A stretch of DNA of 64,000 nt from Pseudoduganella namucuonensis (lineage in GTDB: Bacteria; Pseudomonadota; Gammaproteobacteria; Burkholderiales; Burkholderiaceae_D): assembly GCF_900116645.1 (NCBI RefSeq), contig NZ_FPBO01000029.1, positions 49,675-113,674 of the forward strand, written 5' to 3'. The position numbers and the translations under genes are program-made. Below are positions 1 to 8,849 of the stretch, piece by piece. How positions within the stretch are numbered: the first letter of the stretch is position 1; each line of letters begins with the position of its first letter. Under the pieces are notes generated by a model, which saw only the letters and a program-made list of their open reading frames with translations, did not search any database and was not told the DNA's origin.

Positions 1-672
1 AACGGCAAGATCCTCAACGCCCAGCAGCGCCGCGCCCTGGTGCTGGACGTCGAACGCGGGCAACTCAACCAGATCGAGCCGCTGCCGTGGCAGACCTGCA
101 CCTGCATCGGCAGCTGGCACTACGACCGGCGCGTGTATGACAACAACGCCTACAAGAGCGCGCGGACGGTGGTGCACATCCTGATCGACGTGGTCAGCAA
201 GAACGGCAACCTGCTGCTGAGCGTGCCGGTGCGCGGCGACGGCACCATCGACGAGAAGGAACACGCGATCGTCGAGGAGGTCGGCCACTGGATGGCGCGC
301 AACAGCGAGGGTATTTACGACACCCGCCCGTGGGCCGTGTTCGGCGAGGGACCGGCGATGCGGGAAGCGCCGGCGATGTCCGGCGCGGGCTTCAACGAGG
401 GCAAGACCAAGCCGTTCACCGCCGCCGACATCCGCTTCACCGCCAAGGGGAAGGCCGTCTACGCCTTCCTCATGGGCTGGCCGGAAAACGGCGAGGTGGT
501 GATCGAGTCCATGCGCAGCGGCGGCCCGCACCTGGCCAAACGCGTCGCGCGGGTCGAGCTGCTGGGTTCCGGCCGCAAGCTGGCGTTCCGCCAGACGGCG
601 CAGGGCTTGCGGGTGACGCTGCCGGCCGACAAGCCCGCGCTGGCCTACGCCAACGCGCTAAAGATCATTTAA
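1..672 (+). CDS. Alpha-L-fucosidase, GH29 (C-terminal part, cut by window edge)
   Basis: The frame is open from base 1, so the start lies outside the window and about 223 C-terminal residues are seen. The segment with WQTCTCIGSWHY, followed by HILIDVVSKNGNLLLSVP, is characteristic of the C-terminal half of the GH29 barrel. A small beta domain follows (from about residue 115). Family members release alpha-1,2/3/4-linked L-fucose from glycans, usually in the periplasm or outside the cell. The next gene starts 13 bases downstream on the same strand, which suggests co-transcription. The family call is strong; the linkage cannot be judged. Confidence 0.88.
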   Translation, partial: NGKILNAQQRRALVLDVERGQLNQIEPLPWQTCTCIGSWHYDRRVYDNNAYKSARTVVHILIDVVSKNGNLLLSVPVRGDGTIDEKEHAIVEEVGHWMARNSEGIYDTRPWAVFGEGPAMREAPAMSGAGFNEGKTKPFTAADIRFTAKGKAVYAFLMGWPENGEVVIESMRSGGPHLAKRVARVELLGSGRKLAFRQTAQGLRVTLPADKPALAYANALKII

Positions 673-685
673 GCGGGGGAACGAC

Positions 686-2212
686 ATGACCGATTCGGCC
701 ATCCGGAAAATCGTCATCGTCGGCGGCGGCACCGCCGGCTGGATGACGGCGGCGCCGCTGGCGCTCAAGCTGGGCAAGTCCCGCGAAATCGTGCTGGTCG
801 AGTCGCCGGAGATCGGCACCGTCGGCGTGGGCGAGGCGACGCTGCCCACCATCCGCTACTTCAACCTCGCGCTCGGCCTGGACGGCGCCGATTTCGTCAG
901 GAAAACGCAGGCCACCTTCAAGCTCGGCATCGAATTCAAGGACTGGGGCCACGTCGGCAACCGCTTCTTCCACGGCTTCGGGGATTTCGGCCCGCCCATC
1001 GAGCACCGTTCGCCGTACCAGTATTGGCTGCGGCTGTCGCGCGAGTTCAAGGACATGCCCTCGTACGAGGAGTGGTCGATGGCGACGGCGATGGCGCGCA
1101 AGCACCGCTTCGCGCCGCCCCACGGCGACCAGCCGGCGGCGTCCAACGCCTATTCCTACGCCTTCCATTTCGACGCCGGACTGTACGCCGCCTATCTGCG
1201 CGACTACGCGATGCGGCGCGGCGTGGCGCGCATCGAAGGCATGATCACCGGGGTCGAGCAGCATCCCGATTCCGGCTTCATCACGGCCGTCAAACTGCGC
1301 GACGGGCGCAGGGTGGAGGGCGACCTGTTCATCGATTGCTCCGGCTTCCGCGGCCTGCTGATCGAAGGGGTCTACCAGGCCGGCTACGACGACTGGAGCG
1401 CCATGCTGCCGTGTAACAGCGCGCTGGCCGTGCCCTGCGAAAAAGCCGGCGAGCCGGCGCCCTACACCTTGTCGACCGCCAGGAGCGCCGGCTGGACCTG
1501 GCGCATTCCGCTGCAACACCGCACCGGCAACGGCCATGTCTACTGCGACGGCTTCACCACGGACGAGGCGGCGTCGCGCGTGCTGCTCGCCGGCCTCGAC
1601 GGCCGCGCGCTCGACGAGCCGCGCAAGCTGCGCTTCACCACTGGCCGCCGCCGCAAGTCCTGGATCAAGAACTGCGTCGCCATCGGCTTGTCGAGCGGTT
1701 TTCTGGAGCCGCTGGAGTCGACCAGCATCAACATCATTGAGAACGCGGTGGGCTGGCTGCTGGACTATTTTCCCGACCGCTATTGCCGCCCCGAGTTGGC
1801 CGACGAGTTCAACCGGCTGGTGGCGCAGCGCTTCGAGTTCGTGCGCGACTTCATCATCCTGCACTACAAGGTCACCAGGCGGGACGATTCCGAGTTCTGG
1901 CGCTACTGCGCCGACATGCCGATTCCAGACACGCTGCGGCACCAGATCGAACTGTTCCGTGAAACGGGCCGCGTCGTCATCCACGATCCGGAGGGCTTCT
2001 CGGTGGCCTCGCACGTCTCTATCCTGGCCGGGCTGGGCGTGGTGCCCAAGGCCGACGATCCGCTCATCGACCTGATGGACCAGCGCAAATTGCACGCGCA
2101 CTTCCACAAGGTGCGCGAGTCCATCGCGCGGACCGTCGACGCGATGCCGGGGCACGGCCAGTACCTCGCGCACCTGACGGGCGCGCCGCCCGCCGAGGGC
2201 TTGGCGGCCTGA
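686..2212 (+). CDS. Tryptophan-halogenase family FAD-dependent protein
   Basis: 508 residues, close to the usual 500-540 of the family. The FAD-binding GGGTAGW motif is near residues 13-19. Lys79 in the TFKLGIEF segment matches the catalytic lysine of flavin halogenases (Lys79 in PrnA), and the diagnostic WxWxIP motif is present (WTWRIP). On these residues it could halogenate an aromatic substrate using reduced flavin from a separate reductase. Genes of this family often sit next to carbohydrate-uptake systems in Gram-negatives, where their substrate is unknown. Here it follows a fucosidase, so a role in glycan use rather than antibiotic synthesis is possible. The start codon has a GGGG-rich ribosome site just upstream. 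Confidence 0.85.
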   Translation: MTDSAIRKIVIVGGGTAGWMTAAPLALKLGKSREIVLVESPEIGTVGVGEATLPTIRYFNLALGLDGADFVRKTQATFKLGIEFKDWGHVGNRFFHGFGDFGPPIEHRSPYQYWLRLSREFKDMPSYEEWSMATAMARKHRFAPPHGDQPAASNAYSYAFHFDAGLYAAYLRDYAMRRGVARIEGMITGVEQHPDSGFITAVKLRDGRRVEGDLFIDCSGFRGLLIEGVYQAGYDDWSAMLPCNSALAVPCEKAGEPAPYTLSTARSAGWTWRIPLQHRTGNGHVYCDGFTTDEAASRVLLAGLDGRALDEPRKLRFTTGRRRKSWIKNCVAIGLSSGFLEPLESTSINIIENAVGWLLDYFPDRYCRPELADEFNRLVAQRFEFVRDFIILHYKVTRRDDSEFWRYCADMPIPDTLRHQIELFRETGRVVIHDPEGFSVASHVSILAGLGVVPKADDPLIDLMDQRKLHAHFHKVRESIARTVDAMPGHGQYLAHLTGAPPAEGLAA

Positions 2213-2236
2213 CACCCGGAAGCGCAGCGGCCTTGG

Positions 2237-2253
2237 CGCGCCGTTTCGGCGCG
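2237..2253 (+). terminator. GC hairpin after the halogenase-like gene
   Basis: CGCGCCG and CGGCGCG flank a TTT loop, 25 bases past the stop codon. No U tract follows, so intrinsic termination is uncertain. Confidence 0.25.
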
Positions 2254-2317
2254 TGCCGCTTGCGTTGGCGCGCCCGCCCCCGGATAATTGGTTGATTCAA
2301 TCGCTGGAGGTGGGCCG

Positions 2318-4249
2318 ATGGCGAACCCTGCAGATGATACGGCCGCGAGCGCCATGCCGCTCGAGTTGCGGATCGAGCACGTGATGAGCGAACTCGAGCG
2401 CGTCAACCGCGCCCACCGGACCCTGAACGCCGGCAACCGGACTCTGCTGCGCGCGTCGAACGAGCAGCAACTGCTCGACGAGATGTGCCGGGTGATCGTG
2501 GAGCCCGGCGGCTACCTCATGGCGTGCGTCGCGTATGCGGTGCACGACGAGGCCAAGAGCGTGCGCTGGCGCGCCGGCGTCGGCATCGACGTCGACTACC
2601 TCGACTCGTTCCACTTCACCTGGGCCGACACCGAATGGGGCGGCTCCCTGGCCGGCGCCGCGATCCGCGGCGGCCAGGCCGTGGTCGACAAGCACATCAC
2701 CGACGCCGAGTACGCGGGCGCCGTGTTCTCCGAGGTGCTGGAGGACATGGTTCAGCGCGGCGTGCGGGCCGCCACCGCCTTTCCCTTGCGCCTGGACGGG
2801 GAAGTGCTGGGCGCGCTGCTGATCCTGGCGGCCGAGCCCGACGCCTTCGACCAGGAGGAAGTCGCCCTGCTCGGCGAGCTGGCCGACGACCTGGCGTTCG
2901 GCATCGCCACCCTGCGCACGCGCGCGCTGCACGGCGAGGCGCAGCGGACCATCGCGCGCCTGGCGTACCGGGACACGCTGACCGGCCTGGCCAACCGCAC
3001 GCTGCTGGTGGACATCCTGGACGCCGCGATGCACGAGGCCAGGCGGCAGCACCGCTCGCTGGCCCTGCTGCACCTGAACGTCGGCCACTTCCACGAGATC
3101 AACAAGATGCTGGGCTACCGCGCGGGCGATGAGCTGATGCGCTCGCTCGCGCTGCGCCTGCCGGGCGACGTGCCCGACGGCGCGACGCTGGCGCGGGTGG
3201 GCGAGGCGGCGTTCGCCTTGCTGTTGCCCAGCGGCGACGCCGAGTATGCGCGCCAGGTGGCGCAGCAACTGCTGGAGGCGCTGGACGGTCCGGTCGAGGT
3301 CGCGGGCCTGACGCTGTACGCGCAGGTGGGCATCGGCATCGCCCTGTTCCCCGGCCACGCGGCCGACGCGGACGTGCTGATCCGGCGCGCCAGCGCGGCG
3401 ATGGACCAGGTCAGGCCCGGGCGCAGCGGCTACGCGATCTACACCGCGGGCCAGGAGCAGGAGAGCACCCGGCGCCTGGCGCTGCTGGGGGATTTGAACC
3501 GGGCCATCAAGGACAACGAGCTGCGCCTGTATTGCCAGCCCAAGGTGGACATCCCATCCGGCTCGGTGTGCGGCGCGGAGGCCCTGGTGCGGTGGATACA
3601 TCCGCGGCACGGCATGATCTCCACGACCGAGTTCATCCAGCTGGCCGAGCAGGCGGGCACCATCACGCCGCTGACCAACTGGATGCTGGAGGCCGCGTTC
3701 AGCCAGTGCCACGCCTGGCACGAGGCGGGCCTGGAGCGCGCGCTGGCGGTCAACCTGTCGGCCCACGACCTGTACGACCAGGGACTGGTGGACCGCGTCC
3801 GCGGCATGTTCTCGACCTGGGGCGTGGGACCCGAGTTGATCCAGTTCGAGCTGACCGAGGGCACCTTGATGGCGGACCCCGACATCGCGCTGGCCACGCT
3901 GTTCAACCTGAAGAACCTGGATGTCCAGTTGTTCATCGACGACTACGGCACCGGCTACTCCAGCCTCAGCTACCTGCGGGCGCTGCCGGTCGACGCCCTG
4001 AAGATCGACCGCTCCTTCGTCACGCCGATGACGGCCAAGGACAACTCCGCCGTGATCGTGAACTCCACGATCGAGCTGGGCCACAACCTGGACTTGAAAA
4101 TCGTCGCCGAGGGGGTGGAGAGCCAGGACGTGTGGGAGCAACTGGCGGCGGCCGGATGCGACGTCGCGCAGGGCTTCCTCATCAGCCGGCCGATGCCGGC
4201 CGACGAGTTTCTCGCCTGGGACGCCGGGTGGCGGCGGGCCAAGGCCTAG
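2318..4249 (+). CDS. GAF-GGDEF-EAL protein, probable c-di-GMP phosphodiesterase
   Basis: I chose the ATG at 2318 because CTGGAGG lies 7 bases upstream; an upstream TTG at 2288 has no such site. The 643-residue protein has a short coiled N-terminus, a GAF sensor domain (about 40-200), a GGDEF domain (about 215-375) and an EAL domain (about 385-635). The diguanylate cyclase signature is degenerate (GEAAF where GGDEF is expected), so this half is probably catalytically dead. The EAL half keeps EAL in AEALVRW, the metal-binding Asn (NLSAHD), ELTEG, the DD pair in FIDDYGTGYSS, Lys in LKIDRSF and Glu in AEGVES. It has no membrane segment or signal peptide and is expected in the cytoplasm. Confidence 0.88.
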   Translation: MANPADDTAASAMPLELRIEHVMSELERVNRAHRTLNAGNRTLLRASNEQQLLDEMCRVIVEPGGYLMACVAYAVHDEAKSVRWRAGVGIDVDYLDSFHFTWADTEWGGSLAGAAIRGGQAVVDKHITDAEYAGAVFSEVLEDMVQRGVRAATAFPLRLDGEVLGALLILAAEPDAFDQEEVALLGELADDLAFGIATLRTRALHGEAQRTIARLAYRDTLTGLANRTLLVDILDAAMHEARRQHRSLALLHLNVGHFHEINKMLGYRAGDELMRSLALRLPGDVPDGATLARVGEAAFALLLPSGDAEYARQVAQQLLEALDGPVEVAGLTLYAQVGIGIALFPGHAADADVLIRRASAAMDQVRPGRSGYAIYTAGQEQESTRRLALLGDLNRAIKDNELRLYCQPKVDIPSGSVCGAEALVRWIHPRHGMISTTEFIQLAEQAGTITPLTNWMLEAAFSQCHAWHEAGLERALAVNLSAHDLYDQGLVDRVRGMFSTWGVGPELIQFELTEGTLMADPDIALATLFNLKNLDVQLFIDDYGTGYSSLSYLRALPVDALKIDRSFVTPMTAKDNSAVIVNSTIELGHNLDLKIVAEGVESQDVWEQLAAAGCDVAQGFLISRPMPADEFLAWDAGWRRAKA

Positions 4250-4445
4250 CGCGGGACGCCGACGGGGGACGAAGGGGAGTGCCCCTCCCGGTATATTAAT
4301 TGGATATATCTCCAGTGAATTTTGTCAATTGTTTAGGCAAAACCCGCGTGACACACTCAGCCCTCGTGGCGTGAGCTCATATATTAGTGCCTCATCGGCG
4401 CCCGCGCCCACGCCGTCCATTATAAAAACTCCAAGGGACTTCACC

Positions 4446-6638
4446 ATGCGCGACCGTATCTGTGGGCCGCTGATTCTGGCGGCCTTCGCGGCCCTGGCCG
4501 GCCCGTCCGCCGCCGCCGACGCACCATCCAGCGTGCAACGCATTGAATTGAAAGGGGACGCCGGCGGCAAACGCTTCGACGGCATCGGCGTCGTGGACGG
4601 CGGCGGCGCCACCTCCGTCCTGCTGAAGGACTACCCGGAACCCCAGCGCAGCCAGATCCTGGACCTGATGTACAAGCCGAAGTTCGGCGCCTCGGTCAGC
4701 GCCTTGCTGGTGGAGATTCCCGGCGACGGCAACGCCACCCAGGGCTCGATGCCCAGCCATATGCACACCCGGGACGACCTCGACTACACGCGCGGCTACA
4801 TGTGGTGGGTGATGCGGGAGGCGAAGAAGCGCAATCCCGCGCTGACGCTGGACGGCACGGCCTGGAGCGGACCGGGCTGGATCGGCGACCAGGGCAACGG
4901 CTTCCCCCAAGGCGGCGGCAAGGGGGAGTTCTTCTCGACGGACGCGGCGGATTACTACGTGAGCTGGCTCAAGGGGCTGCGCGAGGTGTACGGCCTGGAG
5001 TTCGACGCCATCGGCAGCCGCAACGAGAAGGGCGTCAGCTACGACTTCGTGAAGGCGCTGCGCGCCCGGCTCGACGCGCATGGCTACGGCAAGGTGAAGA
5101 TCCACAGCTTCGACAACTGGCCGGATCAATCGAAGTATGATTTCGTCAAGGACATGCCGGGGGACAAGGCGCTGCGCGATGCCATCGACATCATCAGCGC
5201 GCACGTCAACGTGCTCGACAAATCCAGGGTCCCGCCGGAGGTGAGGGAGGCGGCCGCCGCAATGGGCAAGCCGCTGTGGAACACCGAGGGGCATGTGTAC
5301 ATCGCCGGTTACGACGGGGCGATAGGCGTGGTGCGCGCCTTCAACGAGAACTACGTCCACAACGGCATCACCAAGATCGTCAACTGGTACGGCATCGCGG
5401 GCGTGTACACCACGGAACCCTATGCCGGCGACAAGGAGGCCGCGATCCGCGCCAACTGGCCATGGAGCGGCCACTACAGCCTGAATCCGCACGTGTGGGC
5501 CTATGCCCACTACGGCCAGTTCACCGAGGCCGGCTGGACCTACCTGAACGGCGGTAGCGGCGAGCTGGCCGGCGGCGGCACCTTCGTCACGCTCAAGTCT
5601 CCCGGCAAGGACTACAGCGTCATCATCGAAACCAGGGAGGCCAAGACGCCGCAGCCGGTGCGCCTGGAGGTGGGCGGCGGCTTGTCCAGCGGGGACGTGG
5701 CGGTTTGGCGCAGCAACGAGCGCGAGCAGTTCGTCCGCCTCGCCGACGTCGCCCCGCGAAACGGCGTGGTCGCGCTGACGCTGGACCCGAATTCCATCTA
5801 TTCGCTGACCACGACCCGGGGCCAGCAAAAAGGCGCGTTCGCCGAGGCGCCCCCGTTGAAGGCCTTCCCATTCCCTTACCGGGAGACCTTCGAGCAGTAC
5901 GCGCGGCCAAGGGAATGGGGCCACCTGCCGCGCTATTTCGCCGACATCGCGGGCGCGTTCGAGCTGGCGTCCTGTCCGGGCGGGAAGGGCGTCTGCATGC
6001 GGCAGGCGGTGCCGGTGCCCACGCATTCCTGGGCGCCGGACTGGAAGCCCTACACCATCATCGGCGACGAGCAGTGGTCGGACTACGAGGTCGGCGCCGA
6101 TGTCTACCTGAACCCCGGCGAGGAGGCCGGCGTGATGGGCCGCGTCAACCATGTCGGGACCGGATACGGATTCATCCCCAAGGGCTACTACCTGCAATTG
6201 AGCGACGGCGGCCGGGCCGAGCTGGTGGTGGTGCGCGGCAAGGCGGACAAGAAGGCGCTGGTGGGCGACGCCGAGCAGCAGGCGCTGATCAAGGCGCAGA
6301 ACGACGCCAGCGAAGGCGGCGAGAAAGTGCTGGCGGCGGCGCGGGTGGCGGGGGTGGGCGCGCGGCGCTGGCACAACTTGAAGCTCCGCTTCAAGGGCGC
6401 CGCGATCACCGGCTTCGTGGACGGCAAGCCGGTGCTCACCGCCACGGACGGCTTGTACGGCAAGGGCATGGCGGGCGTGATGGCCGGCGCGGACCGGCAA
6501 AAGCTCGGCATGCCGTACTTCGACAACGTGACGGTCAACCGGGTCGACGGGCCGGAGCCCGCGGCCTCGGTCGCGCTGCCGGGCCAGGAGCCGATCTACC
6601 GCGCCAGCGGCAGCGCGTCGGCGAGGCTGCCGAAGTAG
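4446..6638 (+). CDS. Secreted GH59 galactocerebrosidase-like glycosidase
   Basis: 730 residues from the ATG at 4446. The first 24 residues form a signal peptide ending near SAAADA. The open frame extends upstream, but those codons have no ribosome site and would bury the signal. The catalytic domain follows the GH59 pattern: FDGIGVVDGGGATS, YPEPQRSQILD, PSHMH, GYMWWVMREAKKRN. Glu194 in SRNEKG aligns with the family acid/base and Glu281 in LWNTEGH with the nucleophile. The C-terminal region (about 515-715) resembles the lectin-like domain of galactosylceramidase. Family members remove beta-galactose from galactolipids or glycans. The promoter region upstream (4285-4445) is AT-rich compared with its surroundings. 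No partner gene is directly downstream. Confidence 0.85.
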   Translation: MRDRICGPLILAAFAALAGPSAAADAPSSVQRIELKGDAGGKRFDGIGVVDGGGATSVLLKDYPEPQRSQILDLMYKPKFGASVSALLVEIPGDGNATQGSMPSHMHTRDDLDYTRGYMWWVMREAKKRNPALTLDGTAWSGPGWIGDQGNGFPQGGGKGEFFSTDAADYYVSWLKGLREVYGLEFDAIGSRNEKGVSYDFVKALRARLDAHGYGKVKIHSFDNWPDQSKYDFVKDMPGDKALRDAIDIISAHVNVLDKSRVPPEVREAAAAMGKPLWNTEGHVYIAGYDGAIGVVRAFNENYVHNGITKIVNWYGIAGVYTTEPYAGDKEAAIRANWPWSGHYSLNPHVWAYAHYGQFTEAGWTYLNGGSGELAGGGTFVTLKSPGKDYSVIIETREAKTPQPVRLEVGGGLSSGDVAVWRSNEREQFVRLADVAPRNGVVALTLDPNSIYSLTTTRGQQKGAFAEAPPLKAFPFPYRETFEQYARPREWGHLPRYFADIAGAFELASCPGGKGVCMRQAVPVPTHSWAPDWKPYTIIGDEQWSDYEVGADVYLNPGEEAGVMGRVNHVGTGYGFIPKGYYLQLSDGGRAELVVVRGKADKKALVGDAEQQALIKAQNDASEGGEKVLAAARVAGVGARRWHNLKLRFKGAAITGFVDGKPVLTATDGLYGKGMAGVMAGADRQKLGMPYFDNVTVNRVDGPEPAASVALPGQEPIYRASGSASARLPK

Positions 6639-6707
6639 CAGGCGCCGTCGGTCGCCAGGTAGCGCGGCAGCTACACAACGCCCATGTCATCAAGCTGTCA
6701 AGATGGT

Positions 6708-6734
6708 TTGATATTCTTCGAAATGTCGTATTGT
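6708..6734 (+). promoter_or_regulatory. Candidate ars promoter/ArsR operator
   Basis: TTGATA at 6708-6713 and TATTGT at 6729-6734 resemble -35/-10 boxes with a short 15-base spacer. Between them lies an imperfect dyad centred on TTCGAA (6710-6727). It is placed 30-57 bases before arsR, where autoregulated ArsR proteins usually bind. This rests on sequence inspection only. Confidence 0.35.
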
Positions 6735-6764
6735 CGCGGCATTCAACCATTCACCGCCTCGCAC

Positions 6765-7106
6765 ATGGAAACCAAACAAGTCATAGCCGCGCTGTCGGCG
6801 CTGGCGCAGGAATCGCGGCTGGCCACGTTCCGCTTGCTGGTGCGGACCGGCCCGGCCGGGCTGGCGGCCAGCAAGATCGCGGAACACCTCGATGTCGCGC
6901 CTTCGTCGTTGTCGTTCCACCTGAGGGAGCTCACTCATGCAGGCCTGATCACGGCCCGGCAGGATGGCCGCTTCGTCATCTACAGCGCCCATTTCGAGAC
7001 CATGAACGGCCTGCTCGCCTTCTTGACCGACAACTGCTGCGGCGGCGCCCCGTGCGCCGTGCCGGCGGTCGCCTGCGATCCCGCCCCGGCGGGCCGCCGC
7101 GCCTGA
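6765..7106 (+). CDS. arsR: ArsR-family arsenic-responsive repressor
   Basis: 113 residues from METKQ; the frame is open further upstream, but those codons overlap the putative promoter. It has a winged-helix fold with the ArsR/SmtB pattern APSSLSFHLRELTHAGL. The type-I metal site (CVC in the recognition helix) is absent. Instead a cysteine cluster sits after the last helix: Cys91, Cys92 and Cys97, with Cys104 further on. This resembles the C-terminal As(III) site known from Acidithiobacillus ferrooxidans ArsR (Cys95, Cys96, Cys102). It is expected to repress the three genes downstream and to release DNA when arsenite binds. Confidence 0.88.
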   Translation: METKQVIAALSALAQESRLATFRLLVRTGPAGLAASKIAEHLDVAPSSLSFHLRELTHAGLITARQDGRFVIYSAHFETMNGLLAFLTDNCCGGAPCAVPAVACDPAPAGRRA

Positions 7107-7133
7107 AACCAACCATCACCAAGGGAACCTGAC

Positions 7134-7613
7134 GTGAACGTACTGATCCTCTGCACCGGAAACTCCTGCCGCTCCATCCTGGGCGAAGCCACCTTCAACC
7201 ACCTGGCGCCGGAAGGCTGGCGCGCCCTCAGCGCCGGCAGCAAGCCGGCCGGCTATGTGCATCCGCGCTCGCTGGCCCTGCTGGAACGCGAGGGCATTTC
7301 CACCGAGGGTTACCACAGCAAGTCCTGGGACAATCTGCCGGTCACCCCGGACATCGTGATCAGCGTGTGCGGCAACGCCGCCGGCGAACAGTGCCCGGCC
7401 TATCTGGGGCCGGTGCTGCGCGCGCACTGGGGCGTGGAGGATCCGGCCCACGTGACCGGTACCGAGGAGGAGATCGACGCCGCCTTCGTGCACGCCTACC
7501 GCACGCTGCGCGCCCGCATCGAGGCCTTCTTCGCCCTGCCGCTGGCCGGGCTGAAGGACGACCGCGCGCGCCTGAAGGCCGAGCTGGACCGCATCGGCAC
7601 CCTGCAAGCCTGA
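7134..7613 (+). CDS. arsC: Arsenate reductase, LMW-phosphatase fold (first copy)
   Basis: 159 residues with a GTG start 27 bases after arsR. The phosphate-loop motif CTGNSCRS places the nucleophile at Cys7 and Arg13. Two further cysteines, Cys79 (SVCGN) and Cys87 (EQCP), match the redox relay of thioredoxin-coupled ArsC. The enzyme reduces arsenate to arsenite in the cytoplasm. It has an extra cysteine inside the loop (Cys12), where the second copy has alanine. The next gene begins 13 bases downstream, so they are probably one transcript. Confidence 0.86.
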   Translation: MNVLILCTGNSCRSILGEATFNHLAPEGWRALSAGSKPAGYVHPRSLALLEREGISTEGYHSKSWDNLPVTPDIVISVCGNAAGEQCPAYLGPVLRAHWGVEDPAHVTGTEEEIDAAFVHAYRTLRARIEAFFALPLAGLKDDRARLKAELDRIGTLQA

Positions 7614-7626
7614 CCTGGAGCCCACC

Positions 7627-8127
7627 ATGAGCGACAAAGCCTACAACGTACTGTTCCTGTGCACCGGCAATTCGGCGCGCAGCATCATGGCCGAAGCCCT
7701 GCTGAACGGCGACGGCACCGGGCGCTTCCGCGCCTACAGCGCCGGCAGCCACCCGGCCGGCGCCGTCAACCCGTACGCGCTGGAGCAGATCCAGGCGATC
7801 GGCCACACCCAACCCGATCTGCGCAGCAAATCGTGGGACGAGTTCGCCGCCGCCGACGCGCCGGAGATGGATTTCGTCATCACCGTGTGCGACAAGGCCG
7901 CCGGTGAAGTCTGCCCGTTCTGGCCCGGCCAGCCGGTCACCGCGCACTGGGGTTTCCGAGACCCGGCCGCCGTCACCGGCGGCGCCGACGAGATCCGCCA
8001 GGCCTTCGCCACGGTTTGCCGCGAGATCAAGACGCGCCTGGACATCTTCCGCAGCCTGCCGATCGAGAAGCTCGACAAACTGGCGCTGCGGCGCGAGCTG
8101 GCGAAGATCGGCGGGGTGCAGCCATGA
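7627..8127 (+). CDS. arsC: Arsenate reductase, LMW-phosphatase fold (second copy)
   Basis: 166 residues, clearly homologous to the preceding protein. The loop is CTGNSARS with Cys12 as nucleophile. The redox pair is Cys88 (TVCDKAAGE) and Cys96 (VCPFWPG). The CDKAAGEVCPFWPG segment is the common form of ArsC in betaproteobacteria, while the first copy is more divergent. The two may differ in reductant partner or substrate; this cannot be told from sequence. Its stop overlaps the start of the channel gene (ATGA), which indicates translational coupling. Confidence 0.88.
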   Translation: MSDKAYNVLFLCTGNSARSIMAEALLNGDGTGRFRAYSAGSHPAGAVNPYALEQIQAIGHTQPDLRSKSWDEFAAADAPEMDFVITVCDKAAGEVCPFWPGQPVTAHWGFRDPAAVTGGADEIRQAFATVCREIKTRLDIFRSLPIEKLDKLALRRELAKIGGVQP

Positions 8128-8846
8128 CGCTGGCACGGCGCCTGGTGGCCGAGGGGCTGGGCACGGCGCTGCTGTTGGCGATGGTGGTCGGCTCGGGCAT
8201 CATGGCCGAGCGGCTGGCCGGCGGCAACGTGGCGATCGCCTTGCTGGCCAACACCATCGCCACCGGCGCCGGGCTGGTGGCGCTGATCTTGATGTTCGGC
8301 GCCATTTCCGGCGCGCACTTCAATCCGGCGGTCACGCTGTCCGAGGCCTGGCAGAAGAATGTCCCGCCCGGCGAGGTGCTGCCCTACATCGCGGCGCAGG
8401 TGGCGGGCGCCTTCGCCGGCGTGGCCGCCGCGCACGGCATGTTCGGCGAGGCCTTGTTCTTCGCGTCCGAGCACGCGCGCACCGGCCCGTCGCAGTGGTG
8501 GAGCGAGTTCGTGGCCACCTTCGGCCTGATCGGCGTGATCATCGGTTGTTCGCGCAGCAGGCCCGGCATCACGCCGTTCGCGGTGGCCGCCTACATCACG
8601 GCCGCGTACTGGTTCACGGCGTCGACCTCGTTCGCCAATCCGGCCGTGACCTTGGCGCGCAGTGCCAGCAACACCTTCGCCGGCATCCGGCCGGCGGACG
8701 CGCCGGGCTTCATCCTGGCCCAGCTGGCCGGCGCCGCGGCGGCGACGCTGGTGTTCCGCTGGTTGTATCCGGCGCCGCCGGCCAATGCCACGGTGGCCGG
8801 CACGGTGGCGCCCGGCGATTTCATCCCCGCCCTGGAGGACCGCTGA
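8124..8846 (+). CDS. aqpS: Aquaglyceroporin (MIP family) of the arsenic operon
   Basis: 240 residues from an ATG that overlaps the arsC stop. Two NPA motifs are intact (residues 67-69 in HFNPAV and 172-174 in FANPAV), with six hydrophobic segments around them. MIP channels encoded in ars operons, such as AqpS of Sinorhizobium, let arsenite leave the cell down its gradient after ArsC has made it. No ArsB or Acr3 pump is seen in this operon, which fits that arrangement. The symbol is given by analogy of gene context. The protein sits in the inner membrane. Confidence 0.82.
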   Translation: MTLARRLVAEGLGTALLLAMVVGSGIMAERLAGGNVAIALLANTIATGAGLVALILMFGAISGAHFNPAVTLSEAWQKNVPPGEVLPYIAAQVAGAFAGVAAAHGMFGEALFFASEHARTGPSQWWSEFVATFGLIGVIIGCSRSRPGITPFAVAAYITAAYWFTASTSFANPAVTLARSASNTFAGIRPADAPGFILAQLAGAAAATLVFRWLYPAPPANATVAGTVAPGDFIPALEDR

Positions 8847-8849
8847 GCA

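Noticed and set aside
665..2215. Long minus-strand open frame (516 codons) opposite the halogenase-like gene
   Set aside because: Composition is the usual high-GC shadow (long runs of Arg/Ala/Gly/Val/His) and no family motif is seen, while the plus strand has clear halogenase motifs.
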